Assembly: GCA_017534885.1 (NCBI GenBank)
Contig: JAFXVR010000033.1
Coordinates: 1-60,945 of the forward strand
Direction of reading: 5' to 3'
DNA: 60,945 nucleotides
Source: Clostridia bacterium
Lineage (GTDB): Bacteria > Bacillota > Clostridia > Christensenellales > Aristaeellaceae
The stretch's first letter is position 1; every line of letters starts with the position of its first letter. This document shows positions 32,805 to 41,397 of this stretch, in pieces. The notes under the pieces are model-generated. The model searched no databases, was not told the DNA's origin, and was given only the letters and a program-made list of their open reading frames with translations. A program made the position numbers and the translations under genes.

Positions 32805-33593
32805 TCAGCCGGGCATGATCCGGCGAAGCATCTCGTCCGCGTACTCCTGCGCCAGCGCCAGGTCATAGTGCCCTTCACAGGCGCTGCCGTAATCCTCCAG
32901 CGCGGCGCGGATCAGGGGATGATACCGCTCGGGCAGGTTCCGTAGCGCCCAGTCCCCGCCCTCCCGCTTGGAGAGCACAAGCCCTTCAGCCTGAAAGGCC
33001 AGCACCCGTGCCAGATTCAGCGTCAGGTACAGGGTGTCCCCGGCGATCTCCTCCCGGGCCCCGGCCACGTCGTCCAGCAGGGCTTCCAGATAGCAGGCCT
33101 TCGGCACTTCACCGAACACCTCTTGAATCGGCGGGCCGGCCAGACAGACGCCTCTGGCGCGGAGTACGGTGAAGTGTGCCGCCAGATCGGTGTCGGTGCC
33201 CCTCATCTTCCGGACGTAGTCATCCGGGTTTGCCCTGTACCAGTCCAGATGCCCGCGGGAAAAATGCGTTTCGAAGGGCGTCGGCCAGACAAAAGGCTTG
33301 CATACGCCCGCCAGCACGGCGCTCATTTCGATGCCGCCGTGTTTTTCGTTGCCCGTCTGCCGCGGCATGGTTTCCGACAGTCCGGCGGTCATGTCCAGGT
33401 AAGCGCGTCTGCAGGCGTCGGTCAGGGGCTCGCGCACCACCGTGATGAGATCCAGGTCGCTTTTCTCCGGCAGGTAGCAGCCCATGGCCGCTGAGCCGTG
33501 CAGATAGACGCCCGTCAGGTTGTCCCCGAGAATCTCCTTCGAAGCTTCCGCAAACCGTTCCGCCAGCTTTCCGGCGATATCCGCGCCAATCAT
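32805..33593 (-). CDS. Streptomycin-adenylyltransferase-like nucleotidyltransferase
   Basis: Pol-beta-fold nucleotidyltransferase resembling AadA/ANT with a C-terminal helical (DUF4111-like) domain, 262 residues. The active-site pattern LHGSAAMGCYLPEKSDLDL gives Gly33-Ser34 and metal ligands Asp46 and Asp48. ATG 33593 has AGGGGG about eight bases upstream; the open frame continues upstream without family similarity. It is an isolated gene with no transposon or integron marks, so it is probably a chromosomal house enzyme. Substrate unknown; streptomycin or spectinomycin modification is possible but untested. Confidence 0.75.
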   Translation of the reverse strand: MIGADIAGKLAERFAEASKEILGDNLTGVYLHGSAAMGCYLPEKSDLDLITVVREPLTDACRRAYLDMTAGLSETMPRQTGNEKHGGIEMSAVLAGVCKPFVWPTPFETHFSRGHLDWYRANPDDYVRKMRGTDTDLAAHFTVLRARGVCLAGPPIQEVFGEVPKACYLEALLDDVAGAREEIAGDTLYLTLNLARVLAFQAEGLVLSKREGGDWALRNLPERYHPLIRAALEDYGSACEGHYDLALAQEYADEMLRRIMPG

Positions 33594-33627
33594 TGTCTTT
33601 GCCCCCTGTCTGTGTCTGCACACTATT

Positions 33628-33641
33628 CTTATGATCATAAG
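33628..33641. promoter_or_regulatory. Perfect 14-bp palindrome in the divergent intergenic region
   Basis: CTTATGATCATAAG is a perfect palindrome and extends imperfectly on both sides. It lies 35 bases upstream of the nucleotidyltransferase start and 137 bases before the GH2 gene. That placement suits a dimeric repressor. The regulator is not in the immediate neighbourhood. Confidence 0.55.
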
Positions 33642-33777
33642 CATAGCACAAATCAGCGGCGATGAACATGGGTAATTCTTGCGAAAAAGCCGCGCCATAC
33701 GCCTCTTCAGGCAGGAGATGACAGCGCGGCGGCGAAACAAATACACCTGGACAAAACGCTGACCGGGAGGAAAGGGC

Positions 33778-36700
33778 ATGCGGCGACTGCTGAATGAGGG
33801 CTGGGAATTCGCGCTTCTGCCGCTGGGGAGCGGCCTGGAACAGGCCTGTCAGGCGGCCTGGCAGGCGGTGGACATTCCCCACGACTGGCTGATCTGGGAC
33901 GCGGATCATCTGTATGAGAACGGGGACGGCTGGTACCGGAGGACGCTGGCCGTGCCGGAGGCGGAGGAGGGGAAATACTGGAGCCTGCGCTTTGACGGCG
34001 TGTACATGGACTGTGATGTGCTGCTGGACGGGCAGGTCATCCGCACCCACCGCTACGGCTATACGCCCTTTGACGCGGAGCTGAAGAACCTGACCCCGGG
34101 AGCGCACGAGCTGATGGTGCATGTGCGCTGCCAGAGCCCCAACTCTCGCTGGTATTCCGGTGCGGGCATCTACCGGGATGTGATCCTGTCCGTCCTGCCG
34201 GAGCGGCATCTGGTTCCGGACAGCCTCTATGTTCACGCCGAGCCCGAAGGAGACAGCCTGACCGGCTCCTGGCGAGTGGAGGTGGAGGCTGAGATTGTAG
34301 GCGGGGCAGGGAACGCCGAGCCCGCCTTCCTGACGCTGACCGACGCGGACGGGGCCGAGGCGGCTTCCGGTGCGATGGACGAACGCGGCGATAAGCTGAC
34401 CGCCGTACTGCATATTCCCGCGGGCCGCCTCTGGGACTGCCGCAGCCCGCACCTGTACAGCCTGAGCCTCACCCTTGCCGGCGAAACCTACACCAGCCGC
34501 ATCGGATTGAGAACCACAGCCTTTGACCCGGACAGGGGTTTCCTGCTCAACGGGGAGCGGATCAAGCTGCACGGCGTCTGCCTGCACCACGACCTGGGCG
34601 CTCTGGGCTCGGCCTTCAATCCGGTGGCCTTCCGCCGGCAGATTCGCCTGATGAAGGATATGGGCGTCAATGCCCTGCGCACCTCCCACAACCCGCCGGC
34701 GGCACGGGCGATGGACATCCTGGACGAAGAGGGCATTCTGGTCATTGACGAGGCTTTCGACATGTGGGAGCGCCCCAAGACGACCTATGACTACGCCCGC
34801 TTCTTCCCGGACTGCTGGGCGGAGGATATCGCCGCCATGGTGCGCCGGGACCGGAATCATCCCTGTGTCATCCTCTGGTCGGTGGGCAACGAGATCTACG
34901 ATACCTTTGCCTCCCCCCGGGGCGAGGAGGTCACCGTGATGCTGCGGGACGGGGTGCGCCTGCACGATCCCAAAGCCAACGCCCGGGTGACCATCGGCAG
35001 CAATTACATGCCCTGGGAAGGCGCGCAGCGCTGCGCCGAGCAGCTCAAAATCGCCGGATACAATTACGCGGAGAAGTTTTACGAGATTCATCACAGGGAG
35101 CATCCGGACTGGGTGATCTACGGCTCGGAGACGGCCTCCGCCCTGTCCAGCCGCGGGGTCTGCCACTTCCCGCGCTCGGCCAATATCCTCTCGGACGAAG
35201 ACCTGCAGTGCTCCGACCTGGGCAACAGCATCAGCGCCTGGGGCACGCCCGACATGCGCCGCTGCCTGAACGATGAGGAGCAAAACCCCTTCAGCATGGG
35301 GCAGTTCCTGTGGAGCGGCATCGATTACATCGGCGAGCCCACGCCCTACCACACCCGATCCTGCTATTTCGGCATGGCGGACACGGCGGGCTTCCCCAAG
35401 AATTACTGGCATCAGGCGCGGGCCTGCTGGAATCCGGCGCCGTCCCTTCACCTGGGCGTCTGCTGGGACTGGAACGAGGGGCAGCTGATCGATGTGCCGG
35501 TGTACACCAATCTGGCTGAGGCCGAGCTGCTGGTGGACGAGGTCTCCTGCGGAAAGCAGACGGTGACAGACCAGCTGGCCCTGTGGCAGGTGCCCTTCCA
35601 CGGACGGACGCTGACCGCCCGGGCCTGGGGGACGGACGCCGCCGGACAGGCGATTGCGCTGGAGGAGAGCGCCCGCCGTCCCGGCAGCAGCAGCAAGCTG
35701 GCGGTGAAAGCGGACAGAAGCGTCATCCTCGCCGACGGGGAGGATATGGCCTTCCTGACTGTCTGGGCTGAGGATGAAGAGGGCAATCCGGTGCCCAACG
35801 CCGCTGACCGGGTGACGGTGACCGTCAGCGGTCAGGCGCGGCTCATGGGCGTCGACAACGGCGATCCCTCCGATGAGGACGGATACAAGGTGAACGTGCG
35901 CCGGCTCTTCAACGGCCTGCTGCTGGTGATGATCGGCGCGCTGGATCAGCCCGGGGAAGCACTGGTCACGGTCAGCGCGCCCGGGCTGACACCCGCCTCC
36001 GTCAGCCTCACGCTGACCGCGGCGGACATCCGGCCCGGCACCGGCAGGGCCTTCACGCCGCGCATCCCCGAAAAGACCGGCGCGGAGACCATCGCGGTGC
36101 GCCGCATCGATCTGCTGGCTGAGGGCGACACGCACCTGACCCCCGACAGGCCGGCTGTGCGGATCAGAACCCGCATCCTGCCGGAGAACGCCAGCTTCCG
36201 GGACGTCAGCTACCGGGTGTGCAACGCGGCCGGCATCACGGTGAACGCGGTCGCGGTCCAGGGAGAGGGAGACGAGGTCATCGTGACCGGCCTCGGTGAC
36301 GGGCAGTATTACCTGCGCGCCGCCTGCAGGAACGGCAGTGCCCACACGCGGGTGATCAGCCAGCTGGAGATCACAGTCAGCGGCTTTGGCAAGGCGAACC
36401 TCGATCCCTACGGCTTCATCACGGGCGGCCTGCACGATGTGGACGACGGCGGCATCGGGGCGGGCAACGAGCAGGGCATCGCCTTCTCCCGGGAAGGCTT
36501 CTCGATGGTGGGCTTCAGCTATGTGGACTTCGGAGCGGTGGGCTCGGACGAAATCACGGTGCCGATCTTTGCCCTGAACGACGAGCGCTACGATCTGACT
36601 CTCTGGGACGGCGATCCCCGGGAGGGCGGAAGAAGGATCGCGGTGCTGCCCTACCAGAAGCCCAGCATCTGGAATGTGTACCAGGAGGAGACCTGGAAGC

Positions 36701-37170
36701 TGCCCGAACGGCTGACAGGCCTGCACACCATCTGCTTCAGCATTGACCGGAAGATTCACATGAAGGGCTTCCGCTTCACCCGCCAGAGCCGCGCCTTTGT
36801 GGGTCAGCGCGCCTTAGACGCGGACGAAACCTACGGCGACAGCTTCATCCGCACCGGCGAGGGCGTGACAGGCATCGGCAACAATGTCAGCCTGATTTTC
36901 CGCGAGATGGATTTCGGAGACGGCGGGGAGGTCACGCTGATGATTGACGGCGCGACGCCGCTGGAGACGAACGCGGTCAATGTGCGCATCACCGACGCGG
37001 CGGGGGAGACGAGCACCCAGATGTGTCCCTTCCAGGGCCAGAGGCGGGGTGAGCAGCGCTTCGGCCTGAGCGTTCCCGCTGGGGTCTGCTCAGTGGCCTT
37101 CGTGTTCCTGCCGGGCAGCCAGTTTGACTTCTACCGCTTCCGCTTCGAGCGCAGGGAGGGAGAGACATGA
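33778..37170 (+). CDS. Glycoside hydrolase family 2 (beta-galactosidase-like), multidomain
   Basis: 1130 residues without a signal peptide, so cytoplasmic. Order: GH2 sugar-binding jelly roll (1-150, IPHDWLIWD, DGVYMDCDVLLDG), Ig-like domain (about 150-250), TIM barrel (about 255-560) with acid/base Glu372 in VGNEIYD and nucleophile Glu451 in YGSETAS, then Ig-like/BIG-like domains (about 590-800). The C-terminal 280 residues contain jelly-roll modules resembling carbohydrate-binding CBM6 (RALDADETYGDSFIRTGEG). GGGAGG precedes the ATG. It leads a run of genes with an MBL hydrolase (4-bp overlap), GH39 and GH67. Galactosidase is the best guess; galactose, glucuronate or arabinose side chains of hemicellulose are alternatives. 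Confidence 0.88.
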   Translation: MRRLLNEGWEFALLPLGSGLEQACQAAWQAVDIPHDWLIWDADHLYENGDGWYRRTLAVPEAEEGKYWSLRFDGVYMDCDVLLDGQVIRTHRYGYTPFDAELKNLTPGAHELMVHVRCQSPNSRWYSGAGIYRDVILSVLPERHLVPDSLYVHAEPEGDSLTGSWRVEVEAEIVGGAGNAEPAFLTLTDADGAEAASGAMDERGDKLTAVLHIPAGRLWDCRSPHLYSLSLTLAGETYTSRIGLRTTAFDPDRGFLLNGERIKLHGVCLHHDLGALGSAFNPVAFRRQIRLMKDMGVNALRTSHNPPAARAMDILDEEGILVIDEAFDMWERPKTTYDYARFFPDCWAEDIAAMVRRDRNHPCVILWSVGNEIYDTFASPRGEEVTVMLRDGVRLHDPKANARVTIGSNYMPWEGAQRCAEQLKIAGYNYAEKFYEIHHREHPDWVIYGSETASALSSRGVCHFPRSANILSDEDLQCSDLGNSISAWGTPDMRRCLNDEEQNPFSMGQFLWSGIDYIGEPTPYHTRSCYFGMADTAGFPKNYWHQARACWNPAPSLHLGVCWDWNEGQLIDVPVYTNLAEAELLVDEVSCGKQTVTDQLALWQVPFHGRTLTARAWGTDAAGQAIALEESARRPGSSSKLAVKADRSVILADGEDMAFLTVWAEDEEGNPVPNAADRVTVTVSGQARLMGVDNGDPSDEDGYKVNVRRLFNGLLLVMIGALDQPGEALVTVSAPGLTPASVSLTLTAADIRPGTGRAFTPRIPEKTGAETIAVRRIDLLAEGDTHLTPDRPAVRIRTRILPENASFRDVSYRVCNAAGITVNAVAVQGEGDEVIVTGLGDGQYYLRAACRNGSAHTRVISQLEITVSGFGKANLDPYGFITGGLHDVDDGGIGAGNEQGIAFSREGFSMVGFSYVDFGAVGSDEITVPIFALNDERYDLTLWDGDPREGGRRIAVLPYQKPSIWNVYQEETWKLPERLTGLHTICFSIDRKIHMKGFRFTRQSRAFVGQRALDADETYGDSFIRTGEGVTGIGNNVSLIFREMDFGDGGEVTLMIDGATPLETNAVNVRITDAAGETSTQMCPFQGQRRGEQRFGLSVPAGVCSVAFVFLPGSQFDFYRFRFERREGET

Positions 37171-37952
37171 GCTTTACAGCGAGATGGCAGGCCCCGGGCG
37201 TCTGCCATATGGAGGACTGCATGGGTGTCTGCATGACGCTCTTTGTCGGGGAGGAGCGGGCGCTGCTCCTGGACACCGGCTATGGCATCGAAGACGTGGC
37301 GGCCTTTGTGCAGAGCCTGACCGACAAGCCCCTGCAGGTGGTGCTGACCCACGGCCACCACGATCACGCCTTGGGCGCCCGCTGGTTTGAGCGGGTGAGT
37401 CTGCTGCCGGAGGAGATTCCGGTCTATGAGACCTACACGGCGGAAAAATGGCGGAAGCATGTGCTGCGCGGCGCGGCGAACAAGGGAATCAAGCCCGACG
37501 AGGCGACCTTCCTTGGGGCGCGGATGGCTGTGCCGGAGCCGCTGGAAGCCGGGGACATCGACCTGGGCGGCCTGACGCTGCGGCTGATCTCCTGCCCGGG
37601 ACACACGCCCGGCTCCCTGATGGCCTATGTGCCGGAACACCGCCTCCTGCTGACCGGCGACAACTGGAACCCCTGCACCTGGCTTTTCTTTGCGGAAGCG
37701 GTGCCGATCCGGCGCTACCGGGCGGAGATGCGGGCGGCCCTGGACAAGCTGCCCTTTGAGTGGGTGATCTGCCCCCACAGTCCGGAGAAGCACAGGCGGG
37801 AACTGCTGGACGCCTTCCTCGCGGGGCTGACCGATGAGGCGATTCAGAAGGCTGAGCCCTTTGACGCCGGCTATCCGGCGTTTGATACGGTCAGGATTGA
37901 CCTGCCGTATGACCAGTACATCGTATTTGACAGGCAGAAGGCGCTGGCCTGA
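37167..37952 (+). CDS. MBL-fold metallohydrolase
   Basis: Metallo-beta-lactamase-fold hydrolase of 261 residues with the zinc motif HGHHDH at 62-67, a further His in CPGHTPGSL near 147-155, an Asp in LLTGDNW near 169 and a C-terminal His in CPHSPEKH near 203. No signal peptide. Its start codon overlaps the GH2 stop by 4 bp, so it is translated with it. A specific function is unknown. Given the company of glycosidases, an acetyl-xylan/lactone esterase-like role is conceivable, but that is speculation. Confidence 0.8.
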   Translation: MSFTARWQAPGVCHMEDCMGVCMTLFVGEERALLLDTGYGIEDVAAFVQSLTDKPLQVVLTHGHHDHALGARWFERVSLLPEEIPVYETYTAEKWRKHVLRGAANKGIKPDEATFLGARMAVPEPLEAGDIDLGGLTLRLISCPGHTPGSLMAYVPEHRLLLTGDNWNPCTWLFFAEAVPIRRYRAEMRAALDKLPFEWVICPHSPEKHRRELLDAFLAGLTDEAIQKAEPFDAGYPAFDTVRIDLPYDQYIVFDRQKALA

Positions 37953-37991
37953 GGATAGCAGCGCCATGACAGGGATACAGAGGTGAGAGGC

Positions 37992-39476
37992 ATGCTTGAG
38001 ATCAGGATTGACGAAAACAGCCGGGCGGGATTCGTGAACAACGCGGCCTTCTGCGTGGGTACGGGGCGCCTGGGACTGGCCCTGCACCGGGAGTACCAGG
38101 AGCAGCTGGCGGCGGTGCAGGCATTGTGCGGCTTTCAGCATATCCGGGGACACGGGCTCTTCCACGACGATGTGGGCATCCTGCAGTCGTGGCCGGACAG
38201 CGAAGGCCGGACGGTGGACAGGTACTGCTTCACCTACCTGGACCGGATCATCGACGGGTGGATGGAACAGGGACTGCGGCCCTTCCTGGAGCTGGGCTTC
38301 ATGCCAGGCGCCTTAGCCTCCAGCGAGCAGACGCTCTTTTACTGGAAGGCGCACACCGTGCCGCCCAGGGATGAGGAGCGCTGGGTGAAGCTGGTGCAGG
38401 CTACCCTGCGCCACCTGGTCAGCCGCTATGGCCGGGAGGAGGTTCAGAGCTGGCCGGTGGAGGTGTGGAACGAGCCCAATCTGCCGGGCTTCTGGGAGCA
38501 TGCGGACAAGGCCAAGTACCTGCGGCTGTATGAGGTCACCGCGCCGGCGGTCAAAGAAGTGCTGCCGGAGATGAAGGTGGGCGGCCCGGCCATCTGCGGC
38601 GGAGACGGCTCCCTGGACTGGGTGCGGGACTTCCTGACCTTCTGCCGGGACAGGAAGCTGCCAGTGGACTTTGTGACCCGCCACGCCTACATGGGCAAGA
38701 CGCCGGAACACAAAGGCCGCTACCTCTACCATGAGATGTGCGCGGCGGAAGAAATGGCGGATGAGATGCGCCGCACCCGGGAGGTCATCGACAGCTTTGA
38801 GGAATACCGGGGCATGCCCATGCATATCACCGAGTTCAACACCAGCTACAATCCCTTCTGCCCGATTCACGATACCAATCGGAACGCGGCCATCATCGCC
38901 TCCGTGCTGTCGCGGCTGGGCGAGGTGGCGGCCAGCTACAGCTACTGGACCTTCGGGGATGTCTTCGAGGAGCAGGGCATCCCCCCGCGCGTCTTCCACG
39001 GCGGCTTCGGCCTGATGGCCAATGGCTGCATTCCCAAGCCCACCCTCTGGACCTTCGCCTTCTTCAACGGGCTGAAGGGCGAGTGCGTGCACCGGGACGA
39101 TTTCAGCGTGGTTATGCGCCGGGAGGACGGCAGCCATGAGGCTGTGCTGTGGAACGACGGCGCTGAAGCGCTGGATGTCAGCCTGACCCTGCCCGCAGCG
39201 GGCGGGACGGTCTGCGTGACAGAGACGGTGGACGATGAAACCTGCAACCCGCTGAAGGCCTGGCATGACCTGGGCGAGCCGTCCTCCCTGACTCGGGAAC
39301 AGCTGAATCTCCTGCGCGCCTGCGCCCAGCCCCGGATAGCGACCCTTCCGCTGATGGCGGAGAGCGGCGCGGTGAGCATCAGCATGAAGCTGAAACCCGG
39401 CGCGGTGGTGCGTTTGCAGGTGATGCCCGTGCAGCGGGAGACCGACGAGGGCTACGACTACGGCTACTATCTGTAA
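37992..39476 (+). CDS. Glycoside hydrolase family 39 beta-xylosidase
   Basis: Retaining glycosidase that removes xylose from short xylo-oligosaccharides. About 494 residues. Acid/base Glu161 lies in VEVWNEPNLPGFW and nucleophile Glu281 in HITEFNTSYNPF, a spacing typical of GH39. A C-terminal beta-sandwich follows from about residue 365. No signal peptide, hence intracellular. I prefer ATG 37992 (AGAGGTG upstream) over GTG 37983. It is 13 bp before the alpha-glucuronidase gene, in the same operon; together they degrade aldouronates. Confidence 0.9.
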   Translation: MLEIRIDENSRAGFVNNAAFCVGTGRLGLALHREYQEQLAAVQALCGFQHIRGHGLFHDDVGILQSWPDSEGRTVDRYCFTYLDRIIDGWMEQGLRPFLELGFMPGALASSEQTLFYWKAHTVPPRDEERWVKLVQATLRHLVSRYGREEVQSWPVEVWNEPNLPGFWEHADKAKYLRLYEVTAPAVKEVLPEMKVGGPAICGGDGSLDWVRDFLTFCRDRKLPVDFVTRHAYMGKTPEHKGRYLYHEMCAAEEMADEMRRTREVIDSFEEYRGMPMHITEFNTSYNPFCPIHDTNRNAAIIASVLSRLGEVAASYSYWTFGDVFEEQGIPPRVFHGGFGLMANGCIPKPTLWTFAFFNGLKGECVHRDDFSVVMRREDGSHEAVLWNDGAEALDVSLTLPAAGGTVCVTETVDDETCNPLKAWHDLGEPSSLTREQLNLLRACAQPRIATLPLMAESGAVSISMKLKPGAVVRLQVMPVQRETDEGYDYGYYL

Positions 39477-39489
39477 GGGGGATGGGGAT

Positions 39490-41325
39490 ATGAACAGGCA
39501 GGAACGCCGCGCCTGGCTGGAAGGCTTCGGGGAGCCGCCGGTGACCGGAAGCGCGATAGAGACCGCGGAGCAGGAATTGAACCTGGGCTGGCGGGGAGAC
39601 AGGCCTGTCCGGCTGATCCGGGAGGATGCCCTGGGCGAGGGCTATGCGATCCGGGTGTCGCCGGAAGCGGTGACCCTGAGGGGCGGAGAGAGCGGGCTGC
39701 TGTACGGCGCCTGGGAGCTGCTGAAGAAACAGGCGCTGGGCGAAAGCGTCACGGACATCGATTGCCAGCCGCGCTATGCCCTGCGGATGCTGAACTGCTG
39801 GGACAACATGGACGGCAGCGTTGAGCGGGGCTATGCCGGGCGCTCCCTCTGGTTCGAGGGCAGCCGCTTCAGCTATGACCCGGACCGGATCCGCTTCCTG
39901 GGGCGGCTGCTGGCCTCCTGCGGCGTGAACGTACTGTGCGTCAACAACGTGAACGTGCACGAGCCGGCTCAGGGGCTCATTGATGAATGGCTGCCGGAGG
40001 TCAGCGCCTTTGCCGCGCTGCTCAGACCCTTCGGCGTGCGGCTGATGCTCTCGGTGGACTTCTCCCAGCCCCTGCGCCGTGACCTCGAAACCGCTGACCC
40101 GCTGGATGAGCGGGTGCGCGCCTGGTGGCGGGAGCGGGCAGACCGGGTCTGGGAAGCCGTGCCGGATCTGGCGGGCTTCCTGGTCAAGGCGGACAGCGAG
40201 AACCGCCCGGGGCCCTTCGCCTATGGCCGCGACCATGCCGAGGGCGCCAACATGCTGGCAGAGGCCGTCGCGCCCCACGGCGGCGTGCTGGTCTGGCGGG
40301 CCTTTGTGTACAACTGCAAACAGGACTGGCGGGACAGCGGAACGGATCGCCCCAAGTCCGCCTGGGAGACCTACAAGCCCCTGGACGGCCATTTTGCGGA
40401 CAATGTGATCCTTCAGGTGAAGTACGGGCCCTTTGACTTCCAGGTGCGGGAGCCCCTGTCTCCGCTGCTGCTGGGCATGCCGGACACCCGTCTCGCCCTG
40501 GAAATGCAGCTGGCGCAGGAGTACACCGGCCAGCAGATTGACCTCTTCGCCATGCCCGGCCTGTTCCGGGAGATGCTGGACGCGGCCGGCCCGGAGCGGA
40601 TCATGGCCTGGGCGGCGGTGAGCAACCTGGGCCGGGACGAAAACTGGTTCGGACACCCCTTTGCCGGGCTGAACCTGTACGCCTTCGGCCGCTATGGCTG
40701 GGATGCCGGGGCAGACCCTGAGCGCGTGACGGCGGAGTGGGCGGCCCTGACCTATCCTAGGCTGCCGCAAAATCAGCGGGAGATCCTCTGCGGTCTGCTG
40801 AACAGGAGCCGCTCGGTCTACGAGCGCTACACCGCGACGCTGGGCCTGTGCTGGATGATCACCCCCAACACCCACTACGGGCCCAGCCCTGACGGCTACG
40901 AGTATCAGGCCTGGGGCACCTATCACCGGGCCAGCCGGGACGCGGTGGGCATTGACCGGACCTCCCGGGGCAACGGGTATACGCTGCAGTATCCGCCAGA
41001 GCTGACCCGCCTCTACGATGACCTGGCCACCTGCCCGGACGAGCTGCTGCTCTTTTTCCACCGCCTGCCCTATGACTATGTGATGCGGGACGGGCGCACC
41101 CTGATTCAGCGCATCTATGACGATCACTTTGACGGCTGCGCGGAGGCCGAGCGCATGGCGGAGACCATTGCTTCCCTCAGCCTGCCGGAAAAGGATCTGG
41201 CGGAGGCCGTGGAGCGGGCGCGGCTGCAGGCGCAGAACGCCCGGGAGTGGCGGGATGTGGTCAACAGCTTCTTTTACCGCTTCAGCGGCGCGGAGGACGC
41301 CCATGGCCGCCCGCTCTACATCTGA
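39490..41325 (+). CDS. aguA: Glycoside hydrolase family 67 alpha-glucuronidase
   Basis: Removes (4-O-methyl-)glucuronic acid from the end of xylo-oligosaccharides. 611 residues, slightly shorter than the usual 680. The catalytic set is visible with family spacing: Glu237 in KADSENRPGP, Asp316 in KYGPFDFQVREP, and Glu344 in LAQEYTG. The Glu-Asp distance of 79 and Asp-Glu distance of 28 match those I recall for Geobacillus AguA. No signal peptide, so it acts on imported aldouronates. GGGGGATGGGG SD-like stretch precedes ATG 39490. It is the last gene of the hemicellulose run. Confidence 0.9.
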   Translation: MNRQERRAWLEGFGEPPVTGSAIETAEQELNLGWRGDRPVRLIREDALGEGYAIRVSPEAVTLRGGESGLLYGAWELLKKQALGESVTDIDCQPRYALRMLNCWDNMDGSVERGYAGRSLWFEGSRFSYDPDRIRFLGRLLASCGVNVLCVNNVNVHEPAQGLIDEWLPEVSAFAALLRPFGVRLMLSVDFSQPLRRDLETADPLDERVRAWWRERADRVWEAVPDLAGFLVKADSENRPGPFAYGRDHAEGANMLAEAVAPHGGVLVWRAFVYNCKQDWRDSGTDRPKSAWETYKPLDGHFADNVILQVKYGPFDFQVREPLSPLLLGMPDTRLALEMQLAQEYTGQQIDLFAMPGLFREMLDAAGPERIMAWAAVSNLGRDENWFGHPFAGLNLYAFGRYGWDAGADPERVTAEWAALTYPRLPQNQREILCGLLNRSRSVYERYTATLGLCWMITPNTHYGPSPDGYEYQAWGTYHRASRDAVGIDRTSRGNGYTLQYPPELTRLYDDLATCPDELLLFFHRLPYDYVMRDGRTLIQRIYDDHFDGCAEAERMAETIASLSLPEKDLAEAVERARLQAQNAREWRDVVNSFFYRFSGAEDAHGRPLYI

Positions 41326-41332
41326 CGCTGGC

Positions 41333-41361
41333 TTGACACTGCTGACCGGGCGTGGTATCAT
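41333..41361 (+). promoter_or_regulatory. Sigma-A promoter for the polysaccharide genes
   Basis: TTGACA (41333-41338), 17-base spacer, TATCAT (41356-41361). It begins only 8 bases after the aguA stop, so the sugar-transferase genes have their own transcription start near 41368. Confidence 0.78.
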
Positions 41362-41397
41362 GAAACAGATATCGGCGGGAGGAGGATGCGGGAGGCC

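Noticed and set aside
33220..36759. 1179-aa open frame antisense to the GH2 gene
   Set aside because: It is antisense to a clearly conserved glycosidase, has no ribosome-binding site or family motif, and its His/Arg/Gly/Gln-rich composition is typical of shadow frames in GC-rich DNA.
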